Below, one piece after another: positions 33,801 through 43,054 of a DNA stretch of 64,000 nucleotides. The notes under the pieces are model-generated. The model did no database searches. It saw only the letters and a list, made by a program, of their open reading frames with translations, and had not been told where the DNA came from. The stretch is taken from NCBI RefSeq assembly GCF_009720145.1, contig NZ_CP046254.1, forward strand, positions 1 to 64,000, read 5' to 3'. The translations under genes and the position numbers were made by a program. Each line of letters begins with the position of its first letter. Within the stretch, counting starts at the first letter, position 1. The DNA comes from Sphingobium sp. CAP-1 (lineage in GTDB: Bacteria; Pseudomonadota; Alphaproteobacteria; Sphingomonadales; Sphingomonadaceae).

Positions 33801-36656
33801 ACACAGCTTGCCGGCGGACGGGCTACCCTCTGATACTGACAGAGCCCAGCCGGCAATGATCTCCCGCGCCCGGCCATCGACAAGCTGCTGTTGGGAGACA
33901 AGCGCGCCGACGGTCTCGAGGTGTTGTTGTTGTGCGCGCATGCGCTTGGCAATCGCGATGCCATCCTGATCGATCTGGTCGCCCACGCCCAGCAAAACGA
34001 GATGGTTCCAGGCTTGGCGAAGCTTGCGCGAGCGTTTGATACCGTCGATGAACCGTTGAATCTCGAGCCATTCGTCCGCGTTTCGCGGCGCCTCGCCAAG
34101 CAACGTAACCTGCGCCAGCTTTGCCTTGACCTTCCCGGCGAAGAGACCACCCACAAAACCTAATGCCGCCTTGCCTTCGCAAAGCCTCTGCAAGGCCTCA
34201 AGCAGCTTTTCATCGTCGAGCGCGTCATCTGGCACATTGATGGGCCGGGTTAGGAAGTGGCTCCCTTCTAAGATAAGGTGGTCGATGTCTGGCTGGAGAC
34301 GAGCAATCGCCGCCAACATCTCTTGGTCCTCGCCGCTCCTAGCGTCGCGAATGGCGTCCGCCGTCCACGTATATGGTGCTGAGGCCACTTTCGTATCCGG
34401 GACGCCAAGCTCATCCAGCTCATGCGCCAGGCCGGCCAATTGAGCTTCGGCTTCCGCTTCCGATATTCGAAGGTTCGGCAATGTACCTGCGGCGATCTGT
34501 CGGCGCAATTCTTCGGCCCGCGAGAGATCGCGGTGAACGGGCAGCAGGCCGTCAATGGAAGGCAGGCTGGCCAATTCCGGGATGGGAACGCCCAGATAGC
34601 CGATGTCCTGTCCAACCTTCCGTCGCGCCTGCCTGAGCGCCACGATGTCGCTATCGTCGAAACGGGGAGCGTTTTCTGGATCGGCATCAACATCATCCGG
34701 CAACCAATTTGCCAGTTCAGGTTCGACCACTACCATCCGTGCAGCCCGCACGGGTTCGATCGTTTCTCCGTCCAGCACGACGGGTGACACTGCCGTTCGT
34801 CCGATCGCATCGACTTCATTATCAATTCGGGCGAGGCTGCGGTGCAGGTTGTCGATCTGATGATCGAGGTCAGATATCTGTCGTTCAAGCTCGTGGCGGC
34901 GCAGCCGCTGGAGCTTCTCGGCAATGATGTCGACCGATTCCTGAAACTGCTTCAGGCCGTCGCGGTCGCTGTCGAGTAGGCTCACCGCAAGCGGTCGCAC
35001 CGCCTCAGGCAGCTTGTCGCGCAGGACACGCAACGCGGGTGCCTTTTGTGAGGTGACAAGCACCCGCTTGCCCAGCGCAAGGTAATGGCTGATGATGTTG
35101 GCGATCGTGTGCGTCTTGCCGGTGCCCGGCGGCCCCTGGACCACAACGCCCGGACGCACTTCGAGCCGTTGCACCACCTCGACCTGCTCGCGATTGAACG
35201 GTTTGGGGAAGAACAGATCCCTACCCGAGCCGTCTGATGAGGTGACGCCGGGAATGGTCGATATACCACGGAACTGCGGGTATTCGGGTTCTTCGATCGT
35301 ATCGGACGGCTCGACCAATAGGGCGGCAACGGCGGCAGGTAGATTGGGGGCCTCCGCGCCGTCCAGTAGGGCCGCCCGGAAGCGCCGGAGATCTTCCATC
35401 AGCTGCGTCGCGCGCCGTTCGCGCTGAAAGAAGGCGAACGCGGTGCTGACCTGTAAATGCGTCTCGACTGAGGGTATCCGCCGCGCCCCGGCCGGATTAG
35501 CATCCGGCACATATATGCCATCTGGATCGAACAGGGCCGAGGCCTGGCGCAACACGGGCTCGAAGCTCTCGGGTGCGAAGGGCGAGAGCGCTACCTCGTC
35601 CAGTGCCGCCAGGAATCTTTCCGAGGCCGTGCGCCATTGGTCCAGCGCGTGCAGGCCCATCCGGTCGAGCGGATCAATCTCAAGGCCTGGATCTGCCTCA
35701 AGGCGTGGACGCGCTTCGATGCAATGGGTTTGCTCATCGAGTGAGAGCTCCAAGGTCATCGACAGCAGAGGGTAACGCAAACGCTGGCCGTTGCGGAACA
35801 GCGTTGCAAAGCCAATGCCGCATACCAGTTCGAGCGGAACGTCGCTGACACCTTCCAACTGCTGGCGCAGCATATAAAGGGCGTTGTACAGCTTGATGGT
35901 TTCGCGGCGGGGCTTTTCGCGTTCTGCCCATATTCTCCATGCCCCTTCTAGCCAGGTATGGAAGGCCGCCTCAACACTGTCTCGACGCTCATAATCGGAC
36001 AAGGCGATGTGTTGCGGCGCTTCTTCCGCGTCAAGCAATTCGAGCTCGACAAGGCCGGCTGTGGCGATTTCCACCTTGAGTGACGGTATCGCTGCTACAT
36101 CGTCGCGCAGGGATAGCCAGAGCGCCAGTTCCTGGTTCGGTGGCGCTGGCGGCGCGATCTTGGCGAGCCGTTCAACGCGCAACCAGACGGGATCATCCCC
36201 AGACCCCTGATCGAGCGACACGCCAGGCAGTCCGGCAACCTCATCTTCCGTCGCGACAAAGCCGCGATGACTGCGATAATCGAGTTCGACCTTCAGTCGA
36301 TCGCGCTCGGTGGCCTCCACATAGTCGATCAGGCTTATCAAACGAGCATGCGCGGCCGTCAGCTCCGGTCCTTTCGCTGCGCGGGTGGCCATCACTTCAT
36401 TTCCAACTTGCAAATCATCTTGCTCTTCTGACGAGAAGTCCTGAAAATTCTGCATATGGGAGTCGATGCGCTCGACAATTGAGCGCGCCAAGGGGTGACG
36501 GAAGCTGTGCAGTTCGCCTCTTATGAGGCCCAGACGCTCGTGATCATCGTAATGGAAATCGACAAGGTCTTCGATGGCGCGAAGATTGTCTTCAATTGCC
36601 ATGGCGGCAGGCAGCCCCAAAGCCTGCATGGCAGCTATGATATCAAATCCGCTCAT
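30843..36656 (-). CDS. Giant SF1 helicase with Vsr-like nuclease domain (Hhe-like defence protein)
   Basis: 1937 residues. Superfamily 1 helicase: Walker A VVQGPPGTGKTHTIANI (about 505-520), split by a large helical insertion from Walker B VIVDEASQSTVAALPALL (about 1190), then GDDKQVSPE, DPTAFQGDERDVMFVSL and RFNVALSRARDRTYLV. Around 1495-1560 lies a Vsr/DUF559-type PD-(D/E)XK nuclease: NFRIDLVVEGD, IAIECDGDRYHG, RQRILERAGWTIWRCF. A DUF3320-like C-terminus follows (LVVPLEEVEQIYQ). This order matches known single-protein helicase-Vsr phage defence genes such as hhe, but I could not confirm a HEPN domain in residues 1-480. Same strand as res upstream (127 bp gap). Confidence 0.82.
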   Translation of the reverse strand: MSGFDIIAAMQALGLPAAMAIEDNLRAIEDLVDFHYDDHERLGLIRGELHSFRHPLARSIVERIDSHMQNFQDFSSEEQDDLQVGNEVMATRAAKGPELTAAHARLISLIDYVEATERDRLKVELDYRSHRGFVATEDEVAGLPGVSLDQGSGDDPVWLRVERLAKIAPPAPPNQELALWLSLRDDVAAIPSLKVEIATAGLVELELLDAEEAPQHIALSDYERRDSVEAAFHTWLEGAWRIWAEREKPRRETIKLYNALYMLRQQLEGVSDVPLELVCGIGFATLFRNGQRLRYPLLSMTLELSLDEQTHCIEARPRLEADPGLEIDPLDRMGLHALDQWRTASERFLAALDEVALSPFAPESFEPVLRQASALFDPDGIYVPDANPAGARRIPSVETHLQVSTAFAFFQRERRATQLMEDLRRFRAALLDGAEAPNLPAAVAALLVEPSDTIEEPEYPQFRGISTIPGVTSSDGSGRDLFFPKPFNREQVEVVQRLEVRPGVVVQGPPGTGKTHTIANIISHYLALGKRVLVTSQKAPALRVLRDKLPEAVRPLAVSLLDSDRDGLKQFQESVDIIAEKLQRLRRHELERQISDLDHQIDNLHRSLARIDNEVDAIGRTAVSPVVLDGETIEPVRAARMVVVEPELANWLPDDVDADPENAPRFDDSDIVALRQARRKVGQDIGYLGVPIPELASLPSIDGLLPVHRDLSRAEELRRQIAAGTLPNLRISEAEAEAQLAGLAHELDELGVPDTKVASAPYTWTADAIRDARSGEDQEMLAAIARLQPDIDHLILEGSHFLTRPINVPDDALDDEKLLEALQRLCEGKAALGFVGGLFAGKVKAKLAQVTLLGEAPRNADEWLEIQRFIDGIKRSRKLRQAWNHLVLLGVGDQIDQDGIAIAKRMRAQQQHLETVGALVSQQQLVDGRAREIIAGWALSVSEGSPSAGKLCEVVETHRLKYRLESAEAIRSRLIASLASAGGDIARELQDYAVRALGNPDVSNEAFHSEWQDLTLRLAHIEGLSEAFETIQTVCTAISASGGSRWAETLRSEPVEGMEDSLTPGDWVKRWKLRRLSTWLARIDRHARLQELGTERAEKEALLKGAYERSIELRTWLELSRKATDGVKAALAAYADAVRRIGKGTGKRAGRYRREARAASDRAKGALPCWIMPHYRVSESLPADLGLFDVVIVDEASQSTVAALPALLRAQKILIVGDDKQVSPELVGRDQARADELASRHLAAQVADYRSCLREEQSLYDLGKVVFAGGAIMLTEHFRCVAPIIEFSKGQFYGHRLTPLRLPMASERLDPPLIDVFVEDGFRKGDVNVPEAEFIVSEIAAIAEDERMSKRTIGVTTLLGQNQAAHIYKEIEQRLGTEVMERHTIRVGDPTAFQGDERDVMFVSLVAQREDSPLSGNRYEQRFNVALSRARDRTYLVRSVELDQLRTSDQLRRSLLEHFRCPYPAETSDLKDRRDRCESDFEREMFDLLCERGFRVNTQVRVGNFRIDLVVEGDNDQRIAIECDGDRYHGPDKWPDDMMRQRILERAGWTIWRCFASRFVRNRQVVVDEVAAFLAARGIEPVNDGEEWISRHTELRSWRLPSPDDTESTPAAEQSPADGGATADAWPEPAQKTDVLSVAEAPDSNVNLTRVTESQVQNAILNLMSDKRVWSNGELKKALVDVLALSDADRAPANFRPGEEKWEELVNNALSPSRGNSLHSKGLVKSAGRGLHVLSDDDMAGPVDKAAVVRPSSPEDGEKSYSPPAIEIGTEYQIASLVVPLEEVEQIYQPEYKPRLERLIDATLQAEAPMYEDILIERIARAHKKERAGRIIQDIVTQAISDRHSSVQEDGRNVVFHETMDTGQLVAYRPARSDWRSHRDIPLIELASLALPLVRRGKAEADVLAHFARTFSLARLREPTRKRFEAAIAMAKATREN

Positions 36657-36783
36657 GGCGTCGCAGGCCCTTCCGGATTGAACCGGAAAAAGCAGGCGTG
36701 GATATCAATTACCCGCATCGAGTGTAGGTTTGTGATAATTGAAAGCCCCCCAACAAGATACCGTTATCGATTTCCAATCGTGT

Positions 36784-39579
36784 TCATTTGCCGTAACGTG
36801 CCACAATGTCGTGTATTTGGTTAAGATTGAAGGCGACATCCCAAGACCACTCGCCAAACCCACCGCTCGAATTTACCGCTTGAACCCACTCATCCAAGGC
36901 CTCTCGTTTGGCCTTATTCTGCTCGCTATCCGTTCCCTTGATCTCCAAGGCGAGCGTCTTTCCATTCGCCAGCCGGACGATGAAATCGGGAATGTATCGG
37001 CGGCGGGATCCCTGCCAGAGATAGTGTATCTGAAAACCAAGGTGATCGTTCTTGGCATAGGCAATTACGTCGTCGCGGCTTTCAAATACGTTTGCGGCAT
37101 ACTGCTCCCAAGCGGAGTCCCCTACGACATGGCTGATGTGTGACTTGCCAGTCGGCATGTTTGGCTTGGTCGTGTACCACGCGCGCATCTGGCCGGTGCT
37201 GCCAATGGGGTTCTCTTCATCGAATACCGGCGTCAACGCCGTGGTGTTCTGCTCGGTCACGAACCGGAGCACGTGCCGCACGATCAGGTCGATATTGAGC
37301 GCGATCAAAATGCGGCGGCGAACCGCATCGCTATGGAATAGCGACGGGATATCGATCTTGTCAGAGCGTAGGAAGGTTTCGACCAGCCGAATAAGCTGGA
37401 AGACGAGGTACTCCTCGTTGCCCTGGAAGTTAGTCTTGAGCTCGGCAAACGCCTTGCGCGCCGCCACGAATGTCAGCCGCTGAACACGGAACTCCTCCGG
37501 CAGAAGTGACAAATCGATGGCCGTTACCTTGCTCATGTCGGCTGCCCCGCCGAGCGCGGGAGCGATCTCGGCGCTAATGACGGTGGCAACCGGATCGAGC
37601 ATCAACGGCTCGACCTTGGCCCAATCGACGGTGAGTTCCGGTTTCACGACGGACTCGATGCGAAGCACGTTCGGCCAACGCAGTTCCAAAGAAGCCCGGT
37701 CGGGCACCACGTCAATCTGAGTGCTGGGCTTGGGCGGCGGCGGGGCTTCCCCGCCCTCTCCCGGCTCGTAGATCGAAAGCGGCACGCCGAACACGTTCAC
37801 ATATTCAGGAAGGAACAGCCCGTCATCGTCCTTGTCATAACCGACACGCCGTAGGCCGCGGCCGATGACCTGTTCGCACAGCAGCTGTGATGTAAAGGCG
37901 CGCAGGCCCATGATGTGGGTGACATTCTTCGCGTCCCACCCCTCGGACAGCATGGCTACCGAAATGACCTTCTGGAGATTTTGGCCAGCACCGCCGCGCT
38001 TGCCGACATTATCAACGATCTCCCGCAGCAATTCTTCTTTCTTCATTCCCCGAAGCTGCTCCTTCCGTGTCTCCGGGATGGCAGCTTCGTCGATCACTTG
38101 CTCTAGCCGGGCCTCGTAGCCCTTGTCGGCCCCGGCAGTTTCCCCGACCTCGGCCTTCTCCATGACGCGGGAGTCCACCCGCAAGGTCTTGCTAGGGGCC
38201 TGAAGCTCCGGCCAGTGGCAATCGCCCTGATTGAAGAATTGCTCGATGCGCGCAGCCGTTTCGGTCCGGTTGCACACAGTGAGCATGACGGGCGGGGAAT
38301 GGTGCTTGCTGTCCGCCCACTGCTTGGCTGTCGCGCGCCAGTCGGCACCAAGGATCGTATAGGCGTCCTTGACCAGCTTCGGCAGCGCCTCATGAGGTTC
38401 GGCCTTACGGTTCAGATCCTCTGCGACCGCCGGATCGCGATAGATGTGGTAGAGCTTGGAGCGCAACGTCTTGGCATCGGGCATAGCATCGTCCCGCACC
38501 ACGACACGCGGCGTTTTCACCAGCCCCGCTTCAATCGCATCGTTAAGGCCAAAGTCGGAAACGATCCAATCGAATAGCGCGGTGTCGGTGCTGGCCTTGC
38601 CGGTCGGCGCGAAGGGCGTGGCGGACAGGTCGAAGCACCGCTGAATGCGGCGGGTCTTGTGCAGGCGGTCCAGCCCCTCGATCCAGCGAGTGGCCTCGTC
38701 AAGATCGATCCCGGCCTCTTCCGCCTGCTTCTTGCTGATCTTCACCTCAGCTGGCTTGCGATAGGCGTGGTGTGCCTCGTCATTGATGACGACGATATCC
38801 TTGAAGGCAGCGAGTTTGCCCAGGACGCGGCGGGTAAATGCCTCGTCGGTCTCTGCGCCCTTCTTGACGACCGAGCGTTTGGGTTCGGTGGCTGGCATTA
38901 GCGTGTGCCAGTTTTCGATCAGGACTTCGGCCTGATTCAGCTTTTGGCGCAGCGCTTCGGACGGGCACAGATTGAACTCGTCGTAGTAGCTGCCGGCGCT
39001 GGGGATCAGCACTTGGAGTCGCCCCTTCACCGTTAGGCCCGGGGCGACGATGAAGATGGCCCGGCTGAAATCCTTGTTCCGCTTCGGGTAGGTTAGCGCG
39101 TTCAGCACCTGCCACGTGATGATCATGGCCATCACCGTGGTCTTGCCCGCGCCCGTCGCCATCTTGTTGCACAGGCGCTGCCATGCCCCACCATCGCCGG
39201 GGACGTAGATGCCCTGCTTGTATTCCTCCGCGCCTTCGAGCCACCAAATCAGCGTTTCGATGGCCTCTAGCTGACAGAAGTAGAACGGGTATTCCCGCGC
39301 CGTGTTGTCATGCCAGTGTTCGAGCAAGCGGCGGGTGACGATGGTCACGCCGGGGTAGCCAGCCTCGCGCCATTGATCGACGCGGCCACGGATCGTCTCG
39401 ACCAGTTCCAGCTTCTCGGTTCGCCGGGTGTTGTTCCGGGCGTCGAACACCTCGTAGCTGGCGGGGCGGCGCTCCGGAATGATTTCCAGCGTGCCATCCT
39501 GCTTTGGTGCCCAATGCTGCTGCGGGCACACGAATGGCGTATTGATGATGAGCGACTTGGGCTTGGTCACCGCCGTCAC
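36784..39579 (-). CDS. res: Type III restriction system Res subunit (helicase/endonuclease)
   Basis: 931 residues. SF2 helicase motifs: KMATGAGKTTVMAMIITWQV (Walker A), VINDEAHHAYRK (DEAH), FDLSATPFAPTG and CEQVIGRGLRRVGYD. The C-terminus carries a PD-(D/E)XK-like segment: YIPDFIVRLANGKTLALEIKGTDS, which I quote only as DFIVRLANGKTLALEIKG (D...ExK). It translocates and cuts DNA only in complex with Mod. The gene is intact and its start overlaps the 3' piece of mod by 4 bp. Because mod is destroyed, the complex is probably inactive. Confidence 0.9.
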   Translation of the reverse strand: MTAVTKPKSLIINTPFVCPQQHWAPKQDGTLEIIPERRPASYEVFDARNNTRRTEKLELVETIRGRVDQWREAGYPGVTIVTRRLLEHWHDNTAREYPFYFCQLEAIETLIWWLEGAEEYKQGIYVPGDGGAWQRLCNKMATGAGKTTVMAMIITWQVLNALTYPKRNKDFSRAIFIVAPGLTVKGRLQVLIPSAGSYYDEFNLCPSEALRQKLNQAEVLIENWHTLMPATEPKRSVVKKGAETDEAFTRRVLGKLAAFKDIVVINDEAHHAYRKPAEVKISKKQAEEAGIDLDEATRWIEGLDRLHKTRRIQRCFDLSATPFAPTGKASTDTALFDWIVSDFGLNDAIEAGLVKTPRVVVRDDAMPDAKTLRSKLYHIYRDPAVAEDLNRKAEPHEALPKLVKDAYTILGADWRATAKQWADSKHHSPPVMLTVCNRTETAARIEQFFNQGDCHWPELQAPSKTLRVDSRVMEKAEVGETAGADKGYEARLEQVIDEAAIPETRKEQLRGMKKEELLREIVDNVGKRGGAGQNLQKVISVAMLSEGWDAKNVTHIMGLRAFTSQLLCEQVIGRGLRRVGYDKDDDGLFLPEYVNVFGVPLSIYEPGEGGEAPPPPKPSTQIDVVPDRASLELRWPNVLRIESVVKPELTVDWAKVEPLMLDPVATVISAEIAPALGGAADMSKVTAIDLSLLPEEFRVQRLTFVAARKAFAELKTNFQGNEEYLVFQLIRLVETFLRSDKIDIPSLFHSDAVRRRILIALNIDLIVRHVLRFVTEQNTTALTPVFDEENPIGSTGQMRAWYTTKPNMPTGKSHISHVVGDSAWEQYAANVFESRDDVIAYAKNDHLGFQIHYLWQGSRRRYIPDFIVRLANGKTLALEIKGTDSEQNKAKREALDEWVQAVNSSGGFGEWSWDVAFNLNQIHDIVARYGK

Positions 39580-40416
39580 TCCAGGTTCATGATCTTGATC
39601 GACTCGATGCCCCTGTCATCGACGATCTTGACCGCGACCCGGCGATGGTCCCCAGCTTCGAACGGCAGGGAAACGGTGCCGTGGAATTGCTCCAGCAAGT
39701 CCTCGTCCAGTTCGGCGCGGATTGTCTTTTTCAAGCGGTTCCAACCATCTTTCGCGCCGGCCATCGGGAAGAAGACCTGGTGCGGCATCAGGCTGCGCCC
39801 GTCATAGTCCGTGTCCAGCGACCACATGGCGATCTTGGACTTGCCACCCGAAACCAGCGTGCCTTCGCGGGGATCGAAATAGTCGAAGCCATGGACCTCG
39901 ATCTGCCAGTTATCGCCCACCTGCTTCAGTTCCACCTCAGGCTGGCCCATCAGCCAGAAGGACTGGTTGGACGACCGCGCCTTCTTCAGATCCTCGGTCA
40001 ATAGATCGGTATTCATCTGGGCTTTGAGCAGGGTGACGCCGGGCCAGTTGAGTTCGTCGATATCCTTCGCCGCCTCCGGGTCGAAGGTGAAGGCGCAGAA
40101 GACTACGAACTTGGGCTTGGGCACCAAGGTCTGCGCGTCCTCGATGGCGCGCTCTACCTGTTTCTGTTCAAGCGCAGCGTGTTCCGGGCCGAAGCTGACG
40201 ACAACACGCTCCCCGCTATCCAGCGTGCCGGACGCATGGAGATGCTTGACGCCGGGGATGGCCTCAAGGTCGGTGAACTTCAGCATGGCCCCACCCTTGG
40301 CGCGGATACCGGTGCGGATCAGTTCATCGCGCCATTGTGTCTGGCGAGAGGTTTCGCCGGAGCGTGCAACAGTTGCATCCGCTTCGGTCGGCGTCCCTGA
40401 TTCATCCAGCGAAAGC
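39576..40416 (-). pseudogene. mod: Type III methyltransferase mod, 3' fragment
   Basis: The C-terminal part of the adenine methyltransferase: ELIRTGIRAKGGAMLKFTDLE, WPGVTLLKAQMNTDLLTEDLK, SIAMWSLDTDYDG-like KSKIAMWSLDTDYDG and KIVDDRGIESIKIMNLE, which is the usual Mod tail of the BPTD_3080-type pair. An ATG inside the IS end lets it appear as a 285-residue ORF. It is continuous, in frame, with the middle fragment across IS21-A once one 9-bp duplication is removed. Confidence 0.88.
40408..40416. repeat. Target-site duplication of IS21-A (left copy)
   Basis: AGCGAAAGC directly repeated at 42930-42938 on the other side of the element. Nine bases match, at the upper end for IS21; one base could be coincidence. 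Confidence 0.85.
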
Positions 40417-40528
40417 TGTGAATCGGCGTGCAAAAAGGACCCCGTTAGCGGGGTGATCGGCGTCTAAAAGGGACCCCTCATTTCGATAGCTTAAACAGTC
40501 GTCTGGATGTTCAGGCGGCGAGATCGGG

Positions 40529-42043
40529 ATGTTGGTTTTGGAGACAGTGGTTCGGATCCGGCGAGAGTTCGCCGGCGGGAAGGCGATCAAGGCGATCGCG
40601 CGTGATCTGCATGTGTCGCGGAAGGTGATCCGCAAGGCGATCCGAGCGCCGGAAGGCGCATTTGATTATCGACGCAAGGTTCAGCCGCTGCCGCGGATCG
40701 GTCCGTTTCAGGAACGTCTGGATGTGCTGTTGGAAGAGAACGAGTTACGGGGCCGGCGTGACCGGCTTCGGATGACCCGTATCCACGACCTCCTGGTGCG
40801 GGAGGGTTTCGAGGGCTCTTACGATGCTGTGCGCCGCTATGCGGCACGGTGGAAGGTCGAGCGGCGCAGGGATTCCGGCGACGGGACGACGGCCTTTATT
40901 CCGATGCTGTTCCAGCCCGGCGAGGCCTACCAGTTCGACTGGAGCCACGAAGATGTCGAGATCGACGGCAAGCCGATGCGGGTGAAGGTCGCGCACATGC
41001 GGCTGTGCGCATCGCGGGCGGTGTATGTCCGGGCCTATCCGCGCGAGAGCCAGGAGATGCTGTTTGATGCGCATGCGCGCGCCTTTGCCTTTTTCGGCGG
41101 CGTGCCCAAGCGCGGCATCTACGATAATATGAAGACGGCGGTGACAAGCGTGTTCACCGGCAAGGAGCGGGTGTTCAACCGGCGGTTCCTGATCATGGCC
41201 GACCATTATATGGTCGAGCCCACGGCCTGCTCGCCGGCGGCGGGATGGGAGAAGGGCCAGGTCGAGAACCAGGTGCAGACGATCCGAGGGCGCTTCTTCC
41301 AGCCTCGTCTGCGGTTCGCCAGCCTCGAGGAGCTCAACGGCTGGCTAGAGGCCGAGTGCCGGCGCTGGGCCGAACGACAGGCGCATCCTGAGCAGGGCGA
41401 ACAGACCGTGGGGCAGATGCTGGAGATGGAACGCCCTGCATTGCAGTCGATGTTGGGGCCGTTCGACGGCTTCAACGAGAGCGAGCATGGCGTGTCGGGC
41501 ACCTGCCTGATCAGCTTCGATCGCAACCGATACTCGGTCCTCTCGACGGTCGCACGGCGCACGGTGCAGGTCCGGGCTTATGCCGACCGCATCATCGTGC
41601 GATGCGATGATGAGGTCGTTGCCGAGCATCCCCGCTTCTTCGGGCGGAACCGCACCATCTATGATCCCTGGCACTATCTGCCGGTGCTGGCCCGCAAGCC
41701 CGGCGCTTTGCGCAACGGCGCCCCCTTCCAAGACTGGGAACTGCCGCCGGCCTTAGCCCGGTTGCGGCGCAAGCTGGGCAACGGCGATGATGCCGATCGG
41801 CGGTTCGTGCGCGTGCTGGCGGCCGTGCTGACCGACGGTCTGGAACTCGTCGAGGCCGCCGTGCGGGAGGCGCTGGCGACCGGCACGGCAAGCGACGATC
41901 TGATCCTCAACATCCTGGCACGGCGCCGCGAACCGCCGCGACCGCTGACGATCGTCACTTCGGAGGACAATGCCCTGCGGCATCCGCCGATCGCCGACTG
42001 TGCCCGTTACGACCAACTGAGGAACTTCCATGCAGCGGCATGA
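40529..42043 (+). CDS. istA: IS21 family transposase IstA (element A)
   Basis: 504 residues. N-terminal helix-turn-helix (AIKAIARDLHVSRKVIRKAI), then an rve integrase core: YQFDWSHEDVEIDG (first aspartate), FGGVPKRGIYDNMKTAV (second aspartate) and AGWEKGQVENQV (glutamate). The DDE triad is therefore complete. The C-terminal part YSVLSTVARRTVQVRAYAD is the usual Mu-like barrel. Overlaps istB by 14 bp. Confidence 0.95.
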   Translation: MLVLETVVRIRREFAGGKAIKAIARDLHVSRKVIRKAIRAPEGAFDYRRKVQPLPRIGPFQERLDVLLEENELRGRRDRLRMTRIHDLLVREGFEGSYDAVRRYAARWKVERRRDSGDGTTAFIPMLFQPGEAYQFDWSHEDVEIDGKPMRVKVAHMRLCASRAVYVRAYPRESQEMLFDAHARAFAFFGGVPKRGIYDNMKTAVTSVFTGKERVFNRRFLIMADHYMVEPTACSPAAGWEKGQVENQVQTIRGRFFQPRLRFASLEELNGWLEAECRRWAERQAHPEQGEQTVGQMLEMERPALQSMLGPFDGFNESEHGVSGTCLISFDRNRYSVLSTVARRTVQVRAYADRIIVRCDDEVVAEHPRFFGRNRTIYDPWHYLPVLARKPGALRNGAPFQDWELPPALARLRRKLGNGDDADRRFVRVLAAVLTDGLELVEAAVREALATGTASDDLILNILARRREPPRPLTIVTSEDNALRHPPIADCARYDQLRNFHAAA

Positions 42044-42758
42044 CATGATCGACGCGATGCGCGGGCTCGGACTCAAGGGGATGGCTGGCGCGTTCGATGA
42101 GGCCGTCACCACCGGCCTTCAGCGGCAGCGCACGACGATGGAGATACTGACCGATCTGCTGCGCGCGGAGGCAACCCACCGCCACGCAGCCTCGATCCGA
42201 TACCGGATGGCAGCCGCCAAGCTGCCGGTGGTGAAGGACCTCGATGCCTTCCACTTCGAGGGGACGCCAATCAACGAGGCGCTGGTCCGTTCGCTACACA
42301 GCGGCGCGTTCCTGCCTGCACGGCGCAATGTCGTCCTGGTCGGCGGCACAGGCACCGGCAAAACCCATCTGGCCATCGCCATCACCGCCAATGTCGTTCG
42401 CGCCGGGGCGCGAGGGCGTTACTTCAACACGGTCGATCTGGTGACCCGCCTCGAAGAAGAGGCCCGGATCGGCAAGAGCGGCGCGCTTGCCTCCCAGCTC
42501 TCCCGGCTCGATCTCGTGGTTCTGGACGAGCTTGGCTATCTGCCGTTCGCCCGCTCAGGCGGGCAGTTGCTGTTCCATCTGGTCAGCAAGCTTTACGAGC
42601 AAACCAGCGTCGTCATCACCACCAATCTGGCGTTCGGGGAATGGCCCACCGTGTTCGGCGATCCCAAGATGACCACCGCACTCCTCGATCGCGTCACCCA
42701 TCATTGCGACATCATCGAGACCGGCAATGACAGCTGGCGCTTCAAGAACCGAAACTGA
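42030..42758 (+). CDS. istB: IS21 helper ATPase IstB (element A)
   Basis: 242 residues. AAA+ ATPase: Walker A VLVGGTGTGKTHLAIAI, Walker B LDLVVLDELGYLPFARSG, sensor FLVSKLYEQTSVVITTNL-like VVITTNLAFGEW. IstB bends target DNA and selects the site for IstA. Full length; ends 171 bp before the right tip. A 13-bp GC stem (42787-42799 with 42831-42843) follows. Confidence 0.95.
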   Translation: MQRHDMIDAMRGLGLKGMAGAFDEAVTTGLQRQRTTMEILTDLLRAEATHRHAASIRYRMAAAKLPVVKDLDAFHFEGTPINEALVRSLHSGAFLPARRNVVLVGGTGTGKTHLAIAITANVVRAGARGRYFNTVDLVTRLEEEARIGKSGALASQLSRLDLVVLDELGYLPFARSGGQLLFHLVSKLYEQTSVVITTNLAFGEWPTVFGDPKMTTALLDRVTHHCDIIETGNDSWRFKNRN

Positions 42759-42929
42759 TCCCAACGCATGCCGGGATTAAGATGCTTTGCGCTGCGCGCG
42801 TCTCCGGTCGGGCTCCGCCCTCCCTACGCCGCGCGCAGCGCAAGGAACGTTCCTCGACCGTCATGCCATCCTTGAGAGGGGGTCCCTTTTGCGCGCCGAT
42901 CGGGGGTCCCGTTTGGACGCCGATTGACA

Positions 42930-43054
42930 AGCGAAAGCACCGTGGGAGCGGGCACCGCTTCGACCGAAAATGGGCCGGTTATGCGCAGGCGAGATTTGTC
43001 AATCTCAGGCTTGTCATACAACGTTTCTTGTTCGGCATGGTCCTTGACCCAAGT
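42930..43054 (-). pseudogene. mod: Type III methyltransferase mod, middle fragment
   Basis: On the minus strand this reads TWVKDHAEQETLYDKPEIDK, then SRLRITGPFSVEAVPAPTVLSL, a recognisable internal segment of Mod proteins (DxPEVDK...GPFTVE). It joins in frame to the 3' fragment across IS21-A. Upstream of 43054 the similarity ends where the IS1634-like remnant begins. Confidence 0.82.

Larger units (their letters stand above)
40417..42929 (+). mobile_element. IS21-family element A inserted in mod
   Basis: About 2513 bp. Termini TGTGAATCGGCGTGCAAA (left) and, reverse-complemented, TGTCAATCGGCGTCCAAA (right) are imperfect inverted repeats; each end has a second internal copy of GATCGGCG...AAAAGGGACCCC, the multiple repeats typical of IS21. 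It is flanked by AGCGAAAGC at 40408-40416 and 42930-42938. Carries intact istA and istB, so probably active when it inserted. Confidence 0.92.

Noticed and set aside
39576..40433. Treating the 285-aa frame as an intact separate gene
   Set aside because: It is the Mod C-terminal part; its apparent start lies in the IS21-A terminal repeat.
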